Shown here piece after piece: positions 21,304 to 31,156 of a stretch of DNA of 64,000 bases. A program made the position numbers and the translations under genes. Below the pieces are notes generated by a model, which did no database searches, had not been told where the DNA came from, and worked only from the letters and a program-made list of their open reading frames with translations. Each line of letters opens with the position of its first letter. Position 1 is the first letter of the stretch. Origin of the DNA: Nageia nagi (lineage: Eukaryota > Pinophyta); NCBI GenBank assembly GCA_050084985.1, contig JBITNC010000001.1:25916001-25980000 (forward strand). Reading direction: 5' to 3'.

Positions 21304-21311
21304 TATTTATA
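21304..21311 (-). promoter_or_regulatory. L2 TATA box, present only in the 5' LTR
   Basis: The minus strand reads CAGTATAAATATATG. TATAAATA fits the plant TATA consensus. Transcription would begin roughly 30 bases lower, near 21270. The equivalent bases are absent from the 3' LTR. Confidence 0.65.
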
Positions 21312-21600
21312 CTGTATTGATAACAGTTACAAGATTACAGAATAGAAACGTTTACAAAACGGCCGCAAGATTCTGGCCTTCTTGAACTGATATCACCTAC
21401 ATATGACACTTGGCCGACTGTTACAAAATTGAGCAGATTACTGACGATTCTGTTCCCTGATGGTGGTGTTCAGGTATTTTGCAGACTTCCTTCTCTTCGG
21501 GAATGTTCAATTCTCCAACTCGGACTCTTCGATCTTCCATTGCGGCCTATTTTCCTCTGGATGCGGTCTTAATCCCAAATGTTAATCTTCCCCTTTCGCC

Positions 21601-22085
21601 TGACGTCAGCCTTGAATCTCCGGACTTCTTTATTCACTGGCTCCGGACACTAAATTGCTCCTTGATGATGTCATCCATTCCGGGCTCCGGTTTGCTTTAC
21701 GAATGTAAACTTTATATCTCCTTGTGACGTCACCTTTGAATCCCCGGAATTTCCCGCTCGCTGGTTCCGGATACTAAATTTCTCTTTGCTGACGTCATCT
21801 GTTCCGGGCTCCGGTTTCCTTTGCAATTATGAACCTCGTCCCTTCTTGCTGACGTCACCTGCTTATTTCTCCGGAATGCTTTACTCAAAGGCTCCGGATA
21901 CGAAGTTATTCCTTGCAGACGTCATTCCCTCCGGACTCCGGTTTCCTTTGCAATTATGAACTTCTTCTTTTCCGTGATGTCATCTCCATATATCCGGAAT
22001 GCTTTGTTTCCCGGAGGCACTTGTGCTTGCTTCGTTTTTTCCGGAACTTGGTCCTTGCCGAAACCTGACCGCCTTGCTGACATCA
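21601..22085 (-). promoter_or_regulatory. U3 array of TGACGTCA-type sites (5' LTR)
   Basis: Same eight sites as in the 3' LTR, shifted by 7064 bases. They lie about 290-780 bases upstream of the TATA box on the minus strand, a plausible enhancer distance. Confidence 0.6.
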
Positions 22086-22286
22086 TTTTGTTCCGGAATT
22101 CGTTCTTCGCCAAAATATGTCTAACTTATTCTCCGCGACCTCTCCTTTCCATTCCGGAAAGGTTTACTCACGGACTCCGGCCTTTTATTTATTCCGGAAT
22201 GGCTCCCGGGAGGATTAAGGCGGACTCATGATAATAATTAGAATACCCCGGGCCCTTCTTCAAGAATTTTAATGTAGGGATCTACA

Positions 22287-22291
22287 GTTTG
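22287..22291. repeat. L2 target-site duplication, high copy (GTTTG)
   Basis: Directly follows the LTR terminus CTACA and pairs with 13771-13775. Confidence 0.9.
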
Positions 22292-22898
22292 TAATAGAAT
22301 GCAATGAATAGTTTTTTTTGAAGCTTCAGCTTGACCATTCCCTTGGGGATAGTAAGGAGTTGAGAAGCTTAAATGGATATGATATCCTTTACATAAAGCC
22401 TAAACTTCCTTATTTTTGAAGTTTTTCCCATTATCAGTGATAATTTAGGTCAGAATTCTAAAATGACATATGATATGGTTCTATATGAATTCTGCTATCT
22501 TTAGCCCTTTTATTGAGATTGTGGGGATAATTTCTCCCCATTTTATAAAATATTTTGTAGCAGTTATTATAAACTTATGACCTCCTAAGGAAATAGGAGA
22601 GATTTGACCTATTAAATATAATGCCCATATCAAATGGCCACAATGATTGCATGGGTTGTAACATATGTGAGGGTTGATTAAATAGATTAGCATTTTGTTG
22701 ATAATTAACAAACTTTCTAATGTATTCCATGCAATCATGTTCCATACTAGGCCAATAATATCCCATACGCATTAATTATTTTATGATTGCAAAGCCACTA
22801 AAATGTCCTCCACAAATTCCATCATGTGTGCATGAAATAGCAATTTTTCAACCCATTTTAAACATCTAAGCAATATCCCATCAAAACCCCTATGATAT
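22292..22898 (-). pseudogene. L0 integrase, N-terminal zinc-binding and core fragment
   Basis: Minus-strand pieces in two frames. 'HRGFDGILLRCL' and 'HDGICGGHFSGF' form the start of the HHCC zinc-binding part. 'MRMGYYWPSMEHDCMEYIRK' carries it on (22575-22772). 'PISLGGHKFIITATKYFIKW' (22481-22738) is the start of the catalytic core, where the usual VATDYFTKW motif reads TATKYFIKW, so the first catalytic Asp is replaced by Lys. It is interrupted by L2 at its downstream end and by L1 at its upstream end. Confidence 0.85.
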
Positions 22899-22903
22899 AA
22901 TAC
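22899..22903. repeat. L1 target-site duplication, low copy (AATAC)
   Basis: AATAC precedes the lower L1 LTR and recurs at 31993-31997. Rejoining here restores the L0 reading 'VLYHRGFDGILL'. Confidence 0.85.
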
Positions 22904-23741
22904 TTTTACAGTGAAAATAGAGCTAGAATGTAGAATAACATAAAATACAAGTATTCTTAGATTTTCACTGAACCTCAAATTATGTAAAATAGGTAGAAAT
23001 GTTGTAATTGTAAATTGATATTGATTTTCAGTTCAAAATACAATTTTCCCTTGGAAGGGACTTTTACAAATGCTATTTGCCAAAATGAGAGTATTATATC
23101 TTCATTGTTTTTGAATTGCTTGCTTCTCTCCTTGATATGGACAACTTGTAAATCCTACACACATGCAAAAGACAATAACATCAAAGCATATATGTATGAC
23201 ATGTATTAAATTGAAACTAGCATAAAACAATAAAAGGTATGAGCTCACAAGATTTTGGTAGCATTACCCTACTTCAAAATTGGGCCCCTATTGCTTTGTA
23301 TTGGCTTGTATTTATAGATTTTGGGTGAGATTTTCCAAGGCTAGTAAGGGGAAGTGAAAAGCCATCGTAGGTCGTAACTGACCCTCTCTATCCATCGCAT
23401 CTTGGAAGAATGAGACGTTACAAGTTTCTTTTATTATTTTTGGTTTTTGTTCGACTGTTACAGAGTCACCAACGATTACTAGGTGGATGCTGGCGATCAT
23501 CCTAAAATGCTGGTGTTTATTTTGGGTCGCTGGCGACTGGTTTTCCATTTTTATAACAATATTAAAATGATTGCCAAATAGTTAATTTTTATCGAAAAGG
23601 GGTCATGTGACCACTCATTTTGCATGTACTAGATGAGAGCTATCCAATAATATGGTTTTTAAACCTATTTTATATTATCACAAAGAGTTATGATTATTCC
23701 AATGTTTACTAGTTAAAAAGGGACATTTTTAGGTGTCTACA
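22904..23741 (-). repeat. L1 3' LTR
   Basis: Ends GGTGTCTACA. Its other terminus has decayed to TTTTACAGTG from TGTTGTAGTG seen in the upper copy. Many differences from the upper LTR are C/T or G/A changes, clustered in a CG-bearing stretch near 23460-23540. Confidence 0.88.
23309..23316 (-). promoter_or_regulatory. L1 TATA box (3' LTR)
   Basis: TATAAATA on the minus strand. The same site occurs in the 5' LTR at 31561-31568. Confidence 0.5.
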
Positions 23742-23755
23742 TTTTGCCCCTTTTT
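23742..23755 (-). other. L1 polypurine tract
   Basis: The minus strand reads AAAAAGGGGCAAAA and touches the LTR start TGTAGACACC. One C interrupts the purines. It supports minus orientation. Confidence 0.75.
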
Positions 23756-23760
23756 GAATT

Positions 23761-23782
23761 ATCAACCGAAAATGCGGTTGAT
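23761..23782. other. perfect 8-bp hairpin beside the L1 purine tract
   Basis: ATCAACCG and CGGTTGAT flank a six-base loop (AAAATG), five bases from the purine tract. In the RNA this would form a stem just upstream of the plus-strand primer. Function unknown. Confidence 0.6.
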
Positions 23783-25678
23783 GATTTCAAAAATATAGAA
23801 TGAGAAGATTTGTTGCTTGATTATTTGTTGTTGATTTTCTATGATATAAGTTTTGACTCAGTTTCTTAGATGAATCAAAATTTTGATTTATCAAATTATG
23901 ATAAAATATGTTTTCTTTTAACATTTGATGTAGTTTTGAAAACAAATTTGAATATACTTCAAAAGTGACTATTTTCAGTATGACGATGTGTTGAGCTTGT
24001 GTGACAGTTGCATGACATTTCTATTATGTCATTTTGCATGTCTAAGCACACATGTACCGTATAAGTTTTCTTTAGTATATGAGTTTTGATGGTGTTTTCC
24101 TTTATCCCGACAACGGGGTTTCAAGATGATCTCCTGTAACAATGATACATCACATCTTATCTTCTTTGATATTTGTAAATGTTAACGATATTTTTAAGAA
24201 ATATCATCAAAATCTTTTTTCGTATAAAGCTTAAGATCTTTTAGTAAGATATAATTATAGCTTCTCTAAATCAAAACTTATTATATATATATATATATTT
24301 CATCATCTGGTGTTGTCATGAGGATAGTCCTTGCCATGACTGAATGTGATTTTTTGACTTTTGCAATTGATACATTCTGAAAATGATATTGTAATACATC
24401 AAAACTACACGTGTCAATCTCCATACTGTGTGCTATTTATGGTAGTTGCATGACAAGACTCTAGTTTGTCTCTGCATATCGAAGCGAGTATGTGATGGTA
24501 AGCTTATTTGATGTATACAATTTTGAGATAGTGATGTTGTATATCAAAACTTCACTTGTGTTTATCTCCATACTGTGTGCTGCTTATGGCAGTTGCGTGA
24601 CAAGACTCTAGTTTGTCTCTGCATGCCGAAGCGAGTATGTGATAGGAAGCTTGTTTTGTATATACAAGTCATCTTTCATTTTTCTCTGCTTTTGACCCAG
24701 CAGAATGGGTTTCGTGATGATCTTTTGCATAAGTATTTTATAATCATATTGAGCATAAATATCTTATTTTAGGTTATAAGTAATTTTAATTACCTTAACC
24801 GTGAGTAGACATATAACTTTTAGTTTTGTAATTAACAATGTTTTGGGTACATTTTAAGAGAGATGTAGCCATGATATTGCTATGTGATCGTGGGCTTACT
24901 TTGATTGAGGTGATTTTCTTGACATTATGGCCCTTTGTGAACTGACTAATGATGTCAGTGACGATGATGTTCAAAAAAACTAATACATATTACCTAGTGA
25001 ACAAGTAAGATGAATGTACGAATGATACTAACCTTATTGTTTCAATCATTTATAGGTGTACATAAGGTTTGATTTTAGGTCATGGGAAATTGTATTTACC
25101 CCAATTATCCAAGTATGATTTATTGAGCTTTGCAATTGAAGTATTTTGAACACACATTGGTTGTACACCAAATAGGTACTAAAGGCTTGTTTCCATATAT
25201 CTTTACATGGGTGTCTTGTGTTTACCCCGAGGAAATGTATGGAGCCGAGTCAGGTATATGACATCAAGTCCCCTTTGTGTGCACTAATTTGAATTTTGAT
25301 TATTATGTTATCCCTCTAGAAGAATATACCTGAGGTTGGTAAGTGGTTAAGTCAAGACTCATACTCTTGAGTTTATCAACTTATGTATGAACATTTTAAA
25401 TCTTGATTTTATTGGTTGATGGTTGAAGGTTGGTAAAGTCAATAAGAATATTAATTTCATAAACTATTTCTTTTACAATAAGTATTAATCATATTTGTAA
25501 AATGGTATGGAAGTGATCATGGATAATGTATAGTATATATGCATTGATGAATTGTTAGAATATAATCTAATACTCAAATATTCCAACATAATGGGGGATG
25601 AATATGAGGTGGAAAAAGGGGAAAACATAGAAATGCAATAAAAATATTATAACCTATCAGATATGATCATTTTAGTTT
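23783..25678. other. L1 non-coding 3' region with a 147-bp tandem duplication
   Basis: No coding signal on either strand. Two copies of a 147-bp unit lie at about 24372-24518 and 24519-24665 ('CCATACTGTGTGCT' at 24421 and 24568). Weaker relatives of the same phrases ('TTGCATGACA', 'ACGGGGTTTC') occur around 24000-24130 and 24690-24720. This is where pol would lie in a full element. Confidence 0.6.
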
Positions 25679-26255
25679 TTAATCATATTTTGATGTTTGT
25701 GTGATTTCTAAATCATGTTTTAATGATTTTATTTTTTTTATATGATGGAGGGCAACTGCCCCAATGTGATCTATGTAGAACATGAGGAGATCAAAAGTAA
25801 GATGGGGGACGACTGCCCCAATGTGAATGATGTGAAAGAGATTGAATATCCTTATGCAAATAACATAATTCATCATTGTTTAATTGTGTGGAATGTATGT
25901 ATGTATTTTGTAGATGATGTAAATTGTTATCTATCAATAAAGGTATATCTACTTCAAATCATCTATCATCCATCAAATCATGAAAGGCATGATTTAATTG
26001 GTGGCAATGTTCAGTATCATGCCCCAAGTGATGATGATAAACATGATGTCCATAATTATCATATTTTATTGGCATAGGCTTTAGGTTTTCTTCCATTATA
26101 TGATCTACCACCCTCTTAGGTTGTTCCAAAGATTGCATTCCATCATTGTAATCATCTTTGGATTTTGATTTCCATCTCATATCTTTATGATTATGCACTT
26201 GCCTAGCAAAGGTGGATGATGATTTCCCCTTTGACTTTTGCATAGGAGGTTTCAT
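25679..26255 (-). pseudogene. L1 second zinc-knuckle fragment downstream of protease
   Basis: Frame 25959-26255 is basic at its N-terminus and ends with 'VYHHHLGHDTEHCHQL', a zinc knuckle of the CX2HX4HX4C type whose first Cys is now Val. Below it, frame 25679-25876 has a 19-residue repeat ('HIGAV' twice, 57 bp apart in the DNA). A knuckle normally sits before the protease, so this is either a duplicated gag end or sequence picked up from another gypsy family. Confidence 0.5.
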
Positions 26256-26303
26256 TTTCGATGATTTTGTAATATTATAATGTGAGTATGGATTTTCATC
26301 TCT

Positions 26304-27746
26304 TTATACAAAATGGAGTACTCCCTCATGAATGTATTTTAGACAACCATGAAATGTAGATGGGACACATTCCATTTCTTGAATCCATGGTCTACCTAAA
26401 AGAATATTATATTTTTCAATGTTTCCTTCGATGATATATAATGATGTTTGTATCGTCTTACATCCAATGGTGATGGGTAACACTATCGACCCTATTGTTG
26501 AACATAAGGCATTATTAAATGCTTTTATTTGTAATGATGGTAAAGAAATATGAGAGAAGGGAAGATTCAATTTGTGATATGCTGATGTAGATATGATATT
26601 GACATCTAACCCTTCATCTATTAATATCCTCTTAACAATTTTACCATTTACTTTACCGATGACATGGAGAGGTGGATCTAACCCTTGAGGTCCCTTGTTT
26701 GGTTGTCTCTCATGGTCATAAAAAGAAATTATAGGTTGATGTATCAATGGAGGAACTTGCATTTTGGATTTTTGATTATATGATATATCAATTTGTTTTT
26801 CTTGTATGTTTTGAGTTCCAGTATCAACTCCAACTATTCTTATAATAGGTTGATTACTTAGATTCCAGGTGGGTGTCCCTTGACTGTAATTAGGTATAAT
26901 AGATACTGTATTTACTTGATATGAAGGAAGTGAGTCTTGATAATTTTTTAAATTTTGATCTAAAATAGAAGTATGGTCTTCAACTTCCAATTTATTATCT
27001 TTGATTAAATTTTGAGTTCTATTTCTGAATGCTAGACAATTTTTCGTACTATGACCTCTTTGATGGTGATAATTACAATACTCATTTTTGTTATATTTTT
27101 CTTTTCTCATAATTTTTATTTCATCGTATTTAATCTTGACTTTCTCAATTATAACTGCTTGAGAAATAACTTCTTCAAGAGTATTATATTCTTGGATTTG
27201 TAATATACTAGCTATAGGCCTTAAATAATTTTGACTAAATAATATAACTAACTCCTCCTGAGGTAAGGTATAGGGCATGCCATAGAGTATATCCTTCCAT
27301 CGTGAAACAAAGTCAATAATAATTGATTCATTCTGAGATTGTTTTAGTTCTACAAGATCTGTAATAGAAGATTCCTCTTTGATATAAATCCTAAAATGTT
27401 GTAAGAATAAGATTACCAATTGGGAAAATGAATAAATACTATGTCGTGGCAAATTATTATACCATTCCAAGGCTTGGGCTGCAAGCGTCATGGGGAACAA
27501 ACGTATCATCAAGTCCTCATCATTAGAAATTAGGTAATTTGAAAATTTAAACCACCTTAAATGTTCCTTAGGATCCTTATTTCCTGTAAAAGGAATTATC
27601 TTAGGTATTTCAAAGTTGTAAGGTAATTTCTTCTTAGGGACACTTGGATGGATGGGTTCATTGCAAATATTGTCATATGTCAACTTCTTGAACCTTGATA
27701 TGTTCATTTCTTTATTCATGAAATCCTCTAATTCATTATTGTCCAA
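26304..27746 (-). pseudogene. L1 gag-protease reading frame
   Basis: 480 open codons. No ATG at the top: the frame opens after a TAG at 27747-27749, so this is the downstream part of a larger polyprotein. Capsid-type gag spans about residues 50-170 ('EHLRWFKFSNYLIS', 'PMTLAAQALEWYNNLP'). A zinc knuckle variant CNYHHQRGHSTKNC (CX2HX4HX4C) lies near 222. A retropepsin-like domain spans about 370-470, with 'RILIDEGLDVNIIS' where the catalytic D-S/T-G reads DEG, and with 'YNILLGRPWI' near its end. The changed active site may mean a weak or dead protease, although DEG is also seen in L0. A stop follows with no reverse transcriptase. Confidence 0.8.
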
Positions 27747-28762
27747 CTACCTTGAGGATGTCTTCGGTATCTTCTATGGTTGGTATTTCTTTCTGACTTT
27801 AGGTTTGAATTATAAGATTCATCATCAGAAGGAGACCTTGATAACAATGATGAAGATGATAATGATGGAAGATTAGAAGGTAAATGATGCCCTTGCATTG
27901 GATTTCTAAGAGTTGTAGATGGTTGTACTTTATTTTGTTGAGACTTCTCATGAAGTAACCAACTATCTCGAACTTCTTGTTTTACCTTATCAAAAATTTG
28001 TCGTTGTTTGTCAAGCTCTTGCTTTTCTTTTTCTTTGAGTTCTATATTCTTTTCTTTAAGTTTGGCTTCCTATTCTAACTTACTTTGAACATCTTCATAT
28101 CTTTTACTAAAGTTTATAGTTTCTTCACAATCTCTCTCTATGTGTTTTCTCTTTGCCTCCAACTCTGCAAAAGAGGGTATCTCTTCTACCCTGAATTATT
28201 TAGCTAAAGCTTTTTTATGTTTTTCTTGCGATGAGGTTTTCTCATAGGCGTAAGGATCATAGAAGAATTTATTTGAGATCTTACATTGAGGATTTGTTTG
28301 TGAGGTTCTTACTGAATATAAGGTCATTCTATCACAATCTTCCATACATGACCTAGCCCTATGAAGTGTTTTTTGATAGGCGGGGTCAGTTATCCTAGCT
28401 TGTGAAGAGGGGCTTTGAGGTTGATAATCTAAACTCTCGAGAGGCAATTCTCTTTGTTGATTAGAGTAAGAGTCTTGATATCTCCATACTTGGTAATTAA
28501 GAGGTGATGATAATTGCACCCAAGCTTGACTCTTTTGGTTTGCATAAGTTTTTACATCATGCTTTTGCCTCATCTCTTCTTGTCTCATTTTATCGACAAA
28601 CTCATTGAAGGTTTTGTCATGTTGATCATGAGAAGAACATGCTTGTTGTTGTTTATGGGATTCCCTTTGCAAAATATTCTTAGCTTTTTCATCATAGAAA
28701 ATATTCCTAAGTAATTTATTTGTTATAGGGCTATCTTTTTTATCACATTCCCAAATTTTCAT
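27731..28762 (-). pseudogene. L1 polyprotein middle part, glutamine- and charge-rich coiled coil
   Basis: An ATG at 28762 opens 188 codons (Gln/His-rich, 'RESHKQQQACSSHDQHDK'). The same frame goes on after TAA at 28196 and TAG at 28070 through a strongly charged, helix-prone stretch ('LKEKNIELKEKEKQELDKQ') to a TAG at 27728. The gag frame starts 16 bases earlier in the -1 frame, so the two frames overlap briefly. No slippery heptamer is apparent, so a mutation is more likely than programmed shifting. Confidence 0.6.
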
Positions 28763-28771
28763 CAAGCTAGT

Positions 28772-29701
28772 TTAATATTTTGAAGGTATTTTTAGTGGGT
28801 TCGGACAACATTCATCCTCATAAAACTTTGTATCATTATCATGATGTATTGTTTCCCCACATGGATGTTCATTCGTAAGCTCATGTGTGTTAGCTTTGGA
28901 AATTTTATTTTTATATTTTTCATTTCTTTGTGATTGAAATTCTTGAGATTCAATAATACAATCTATGGATTTTTTAATTCTTATGTGAGGTTCTCCAATT
29001 TCTACGTGTGATGAGAGTGAACAAGTTTCATCCTTGAACTCAAGAATATCATGAGATTCATGGGAATCAATAGAAGGTCTTGTAGCCTCTAGAAGGGGAG
29101 GAGAATGAAATTGCAATTCTGAAGAATGCTCTAAAAGATCCTCAAGATTCATGTCAAACTCCTCTTCTTTAATATCATATTCATCCCAAGGTTGGGGTGA
29201 AGACATCAAGGTATCTAACTCTAGGAGGTCATATGATTTAGCATAGGATGTTGCATCAAGGTCTTCGGCATTAATATTCAATTCATCCCTTGGCAAATTG
29301 GATTCATTAGGTTTGATAGTCTCGAAAGGAGATGCACAACACGATTTTAATTTGATGAGATGTGTCGATGAGTTTTCAATCTTTATGATGGGCTCATTAT
29401 TTTCAGTGTCAAACTCATCCCATGATGAGGGCGAAGGAATGGAAGAACTATACTCTAGCTCTTCATGGGATCTAACAAGGCTTTCTGAGGATTGAAGAAG
29501 AGGTATGGTACATTGTTCTATTTCTGCTAAGTATGGTAAAAGCTTTTCAATGTCAATATAAAAATCACTCTTCATGACCTTTGAAGTAGAATAGGTATCT
29601 AAGGTTGTCTTGGCAAGATGTGACCATAGTCTTTGTATTTTTGGTTTTACTTTGATAGAAAAAGGAACATAATTCAAAAGTGCAACCAAAACAAACCTCA
29701 T
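28772..29701 (-). CDS. L1 acidic 309-residue ORF upstream of gag
   Basis: Intact from ATG at 29701 to TAA at 28772-28774. It is in the same frame as the next ORF, whose ATG lies three codons after this stop, so one stop codon is all that separates them. The protein is acidic and serine-rich with two related segments ('SSIPSPSSWDEFDTE' and 'LMSSPQPWDEYDIKE') about 90 residues apart. No known domain. It could be the N-terminal part of the gag polyprotein or a separate extra ORF such as those preceding gag in Ogre-like elements. Confidence 0.6.
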   Translation of the reverse strand: MRFVLVALLNYVPFSIKVKPKIQRLWSHLAKTTLDTYSTSKVMKSDFYIDIEKLLPYLAEIEQCTIPLLQSSESLVRSHEELEYSSSIPSPSSWDEFDTENNEPIIKIENSSTHLIKLKSCCASPFETIKPNESNLPRDELNINAEDLDATSYAKSYDLLELDTLMSSPQPWDEYDIKEEEFDMNLEDLLEHSSELQFHSPPLLEATRPSIDSHESHDILEFKDETCSLSSHVEIGEPHIRIKKSIDCIIESQEFQSQRNEKYKNKISKANTHELTNEHPCGETIHHDNDTKFYEDECCPNPLKIPSKY

Positions 29702-29759
29702 AATGATAAAATTCCTTTAAGGCCTTATGAAATGCATTTAAACAAGTAAAATACATTTA

Positions 29760-30615
29760 TGCATATTACCCTTCCAAACATTCATGTCCATTTACTTATC
29801 TTATTTTAATGTGATACAATCAAAAATTTATTTTAAGTGAATCTTGACCTTAATAAACCCTGTTGTTCTTTTTTAATTATAATGCGATTCATTATCCAAC
29901 CTCTTAATGACATTCATTAACCCCTTCCAACTGTGGAAGTATTATATGTGATAAATTCCCTCTTCTTACTAGTCACATATCTCTTCGACCTCTAATGGAG
30001 TGGTAAGAGCAAACTTAGTATAAAGTTATTAAGTGTAGATAAATTAATTAAGTGAGGTTCAACTACTCCTCCAAGAGTCACATATCCCTTAGACCTCCAA
30101 TGGAGTGGTAAGGGTAGACATCTTTAAGAGTTTTAATGTGAAGTATATTTCCAAAATGAAATGTGAATAAATTTTACCTCTTTCACTTAACTTATTTCTG
30201 ATCACTTAGGATCGCTTGAAGCGCAAAAGTGAGAGCATACTTTGTTAAGTGAAAGTACTTAGTGTATTCGAATCCCTCCAATTTATTAACCTTTTAATAT
30301 GATTTATACTACCCAAACCTTGATTTATTTTCCTTAAGTTGATTCCTTTTAATGTGATCCATTTACTCCTTCCAATTGTGGAAGTATTATGTGTAGTAAA
30401 TTACCTCCTCTTACTAGTCACATATCCCTTCGACCTCCAATGGAGTGGTAAGGGCAGACTTGGTAAGAGGTCATTATGTGTGGATAAATTAACCAAATTA
30501 ATGATAGTGTGAATGTGAAAGAAAAGAAGAATTAATTACTCCTTCTTATCAGGTCTATTCTGGTCACCTTAGATCGCACAAAGCGCAAAGGGAGAGCATA
30601 AGTAGACAAGATAAA
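29760..30615 (-). repeat. L1 leader with repeated palindromes
   Basis: Four similar blocks are built on 'GACCTCCAATGGAGTGGTAAG' or close variants, at about 29988, 30088, 30430, and a related phrase near 29930. Each contains CTCCA-A-TGGAG, an inverted repeat with a one-base centre. Two further blocks contain 'GATCGC...AAGCGCAAA...GAGAGCATA' (about 30210 and 30578). The L0 leader at 39.4-39.9 kb has decayed versions of both. They may be RNA stem-loops for dimerisation or packaging (inference). Confidence 0.55.
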
Positions 30616-30889
30616 AAGTATTAATGTGTATGTACCCTTAACCCAAAACATGAAAATAAATACATAACAATTTTACATAAAGTAAATTAATAAAAAATAC
30701 ATTTAACCTTTTCTATCCGTTCCTATATGCATTCTAGGCAAAGGAATCATAGTCAAAAGTATCCTTCTATTTTAACAATATATTATATATATATATATAT
30801 ATATTTATTTATTTATTTTTTTTTTATTTTTTATTTATTTATTTTTATTTTTTTTAGAAATAACAAAAAGGAGACAAGACTACCTGGAG

Positions 30890-31015
30890 TAAGAGTCATC
30901 GACATTTAAACAGAGATCGCTGGCATTTCTTTTGAGTCATCGACGTCCGATTCCAATCATTGGCATTCCTTTTGAGTCATCGGTGTTCGATTCCAATCAT
31001 TGGCATTACAGACAT
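30890..31015. repeat. three tandem units near the L1 primer site
   Basis: Units of about 45 bp contain 'GAGTCATCG(G/A)(T/C)GT' and 'ATTGGCATTCC'. L0 has a related but more degraded array at 40180-40310. A low-complexity T/A stretch with (TA)n and (TTTA)n lies just below, at 30781-30855. Confidence 0.6.
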
Positions 31016-31136
31016 ACTATAAAAAAATAGCGAAAATTTTAAAGTGAGTAGATGGAACAACTCAATCAAAATCAATGAACAAAACAGGAACAACTATATT
31101 TGAACATAGAAATCCTCCCTATCAATGATGGAGGAG

Positions 31137-31156
31137 CCCTCCTTCTAGCACCAGAA
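31137..31156 (-). other. L1 primer-binding site (candidate)
   Basis: Right after the 5' LTR the minus strand reads TTCTGGTGCTAGAAGGAGGG. TGG begins three bases inside. L0 has TGGCACTAGAAGGAGGG in the same place. I could not assign the primer tRNA. Confidence 0.5.

Larger units (their letters stand above)
13776..22286 (-). mobile_element. L2: young LTR element with gag and a large unknown ORF, no pol
   Basis: 8511 bp, flanked by GTTTG on both sides. The LTRs start TGTTGATT and end GATCTACA as read on the plus strand, so TGTAGATC...AATCAACA in element orientation. They are 1447 and 1546 bp and differ by three C/T substitutions, a 1-bp indel and a 100-bp indel. The 5518-bp interior has gag next to the upper LTR and a 1160-residue ORF beyond it, both on the minus strand. 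No reverse transcriptase, RNase H, integrase or protease motif was seen. It resembles terminal-repeat elements with only a gag domain, but the second ORF is an addition. It sits in the L0 integrase. Local base composition is richer in G+C and CpG than its surroundings, as expected for a recent arrival. Confidence 0.92.
20741..22286 (-). repeat. L2 5' LTR (1546 bp, complete)
   Basis: The complete LTR, with termini TG...CA and the target duplication at 22287. It keeps the 100-bp block (21301-21400) that the 3' LTR lacks. Read on the minus strand, the order is U3 with the TGACGTCA array (22085 to 21601), TATA box at 21304-21311, then R/U5, then the leader and gag. Confidence 0.93.

Noticed and set aside
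13776-22286. L2 oriented on the plus strand, because TGGCGACT follows the lower LTR directly
   Set aside because: Gag and ORF2 are both on the minus strand, the canonical TATA box is on minus, and the better tRNA-Arg match lies on minus at the gag end.
27728-27749. Programmed -1 frameshift between the coiled-coil frame and gag in L1
   Set aside because: The overlap is short and no slippery heptamer or downstream pseudoknot is evident. Other frame breaks and stops in the element indicate decay.
29760-30615. CRISPR-like array because of the spaced repeats
   Set aside because: Repeats are irregular in spacing and length, lie in an LTR element leader, and the DNA is eukaryotic.
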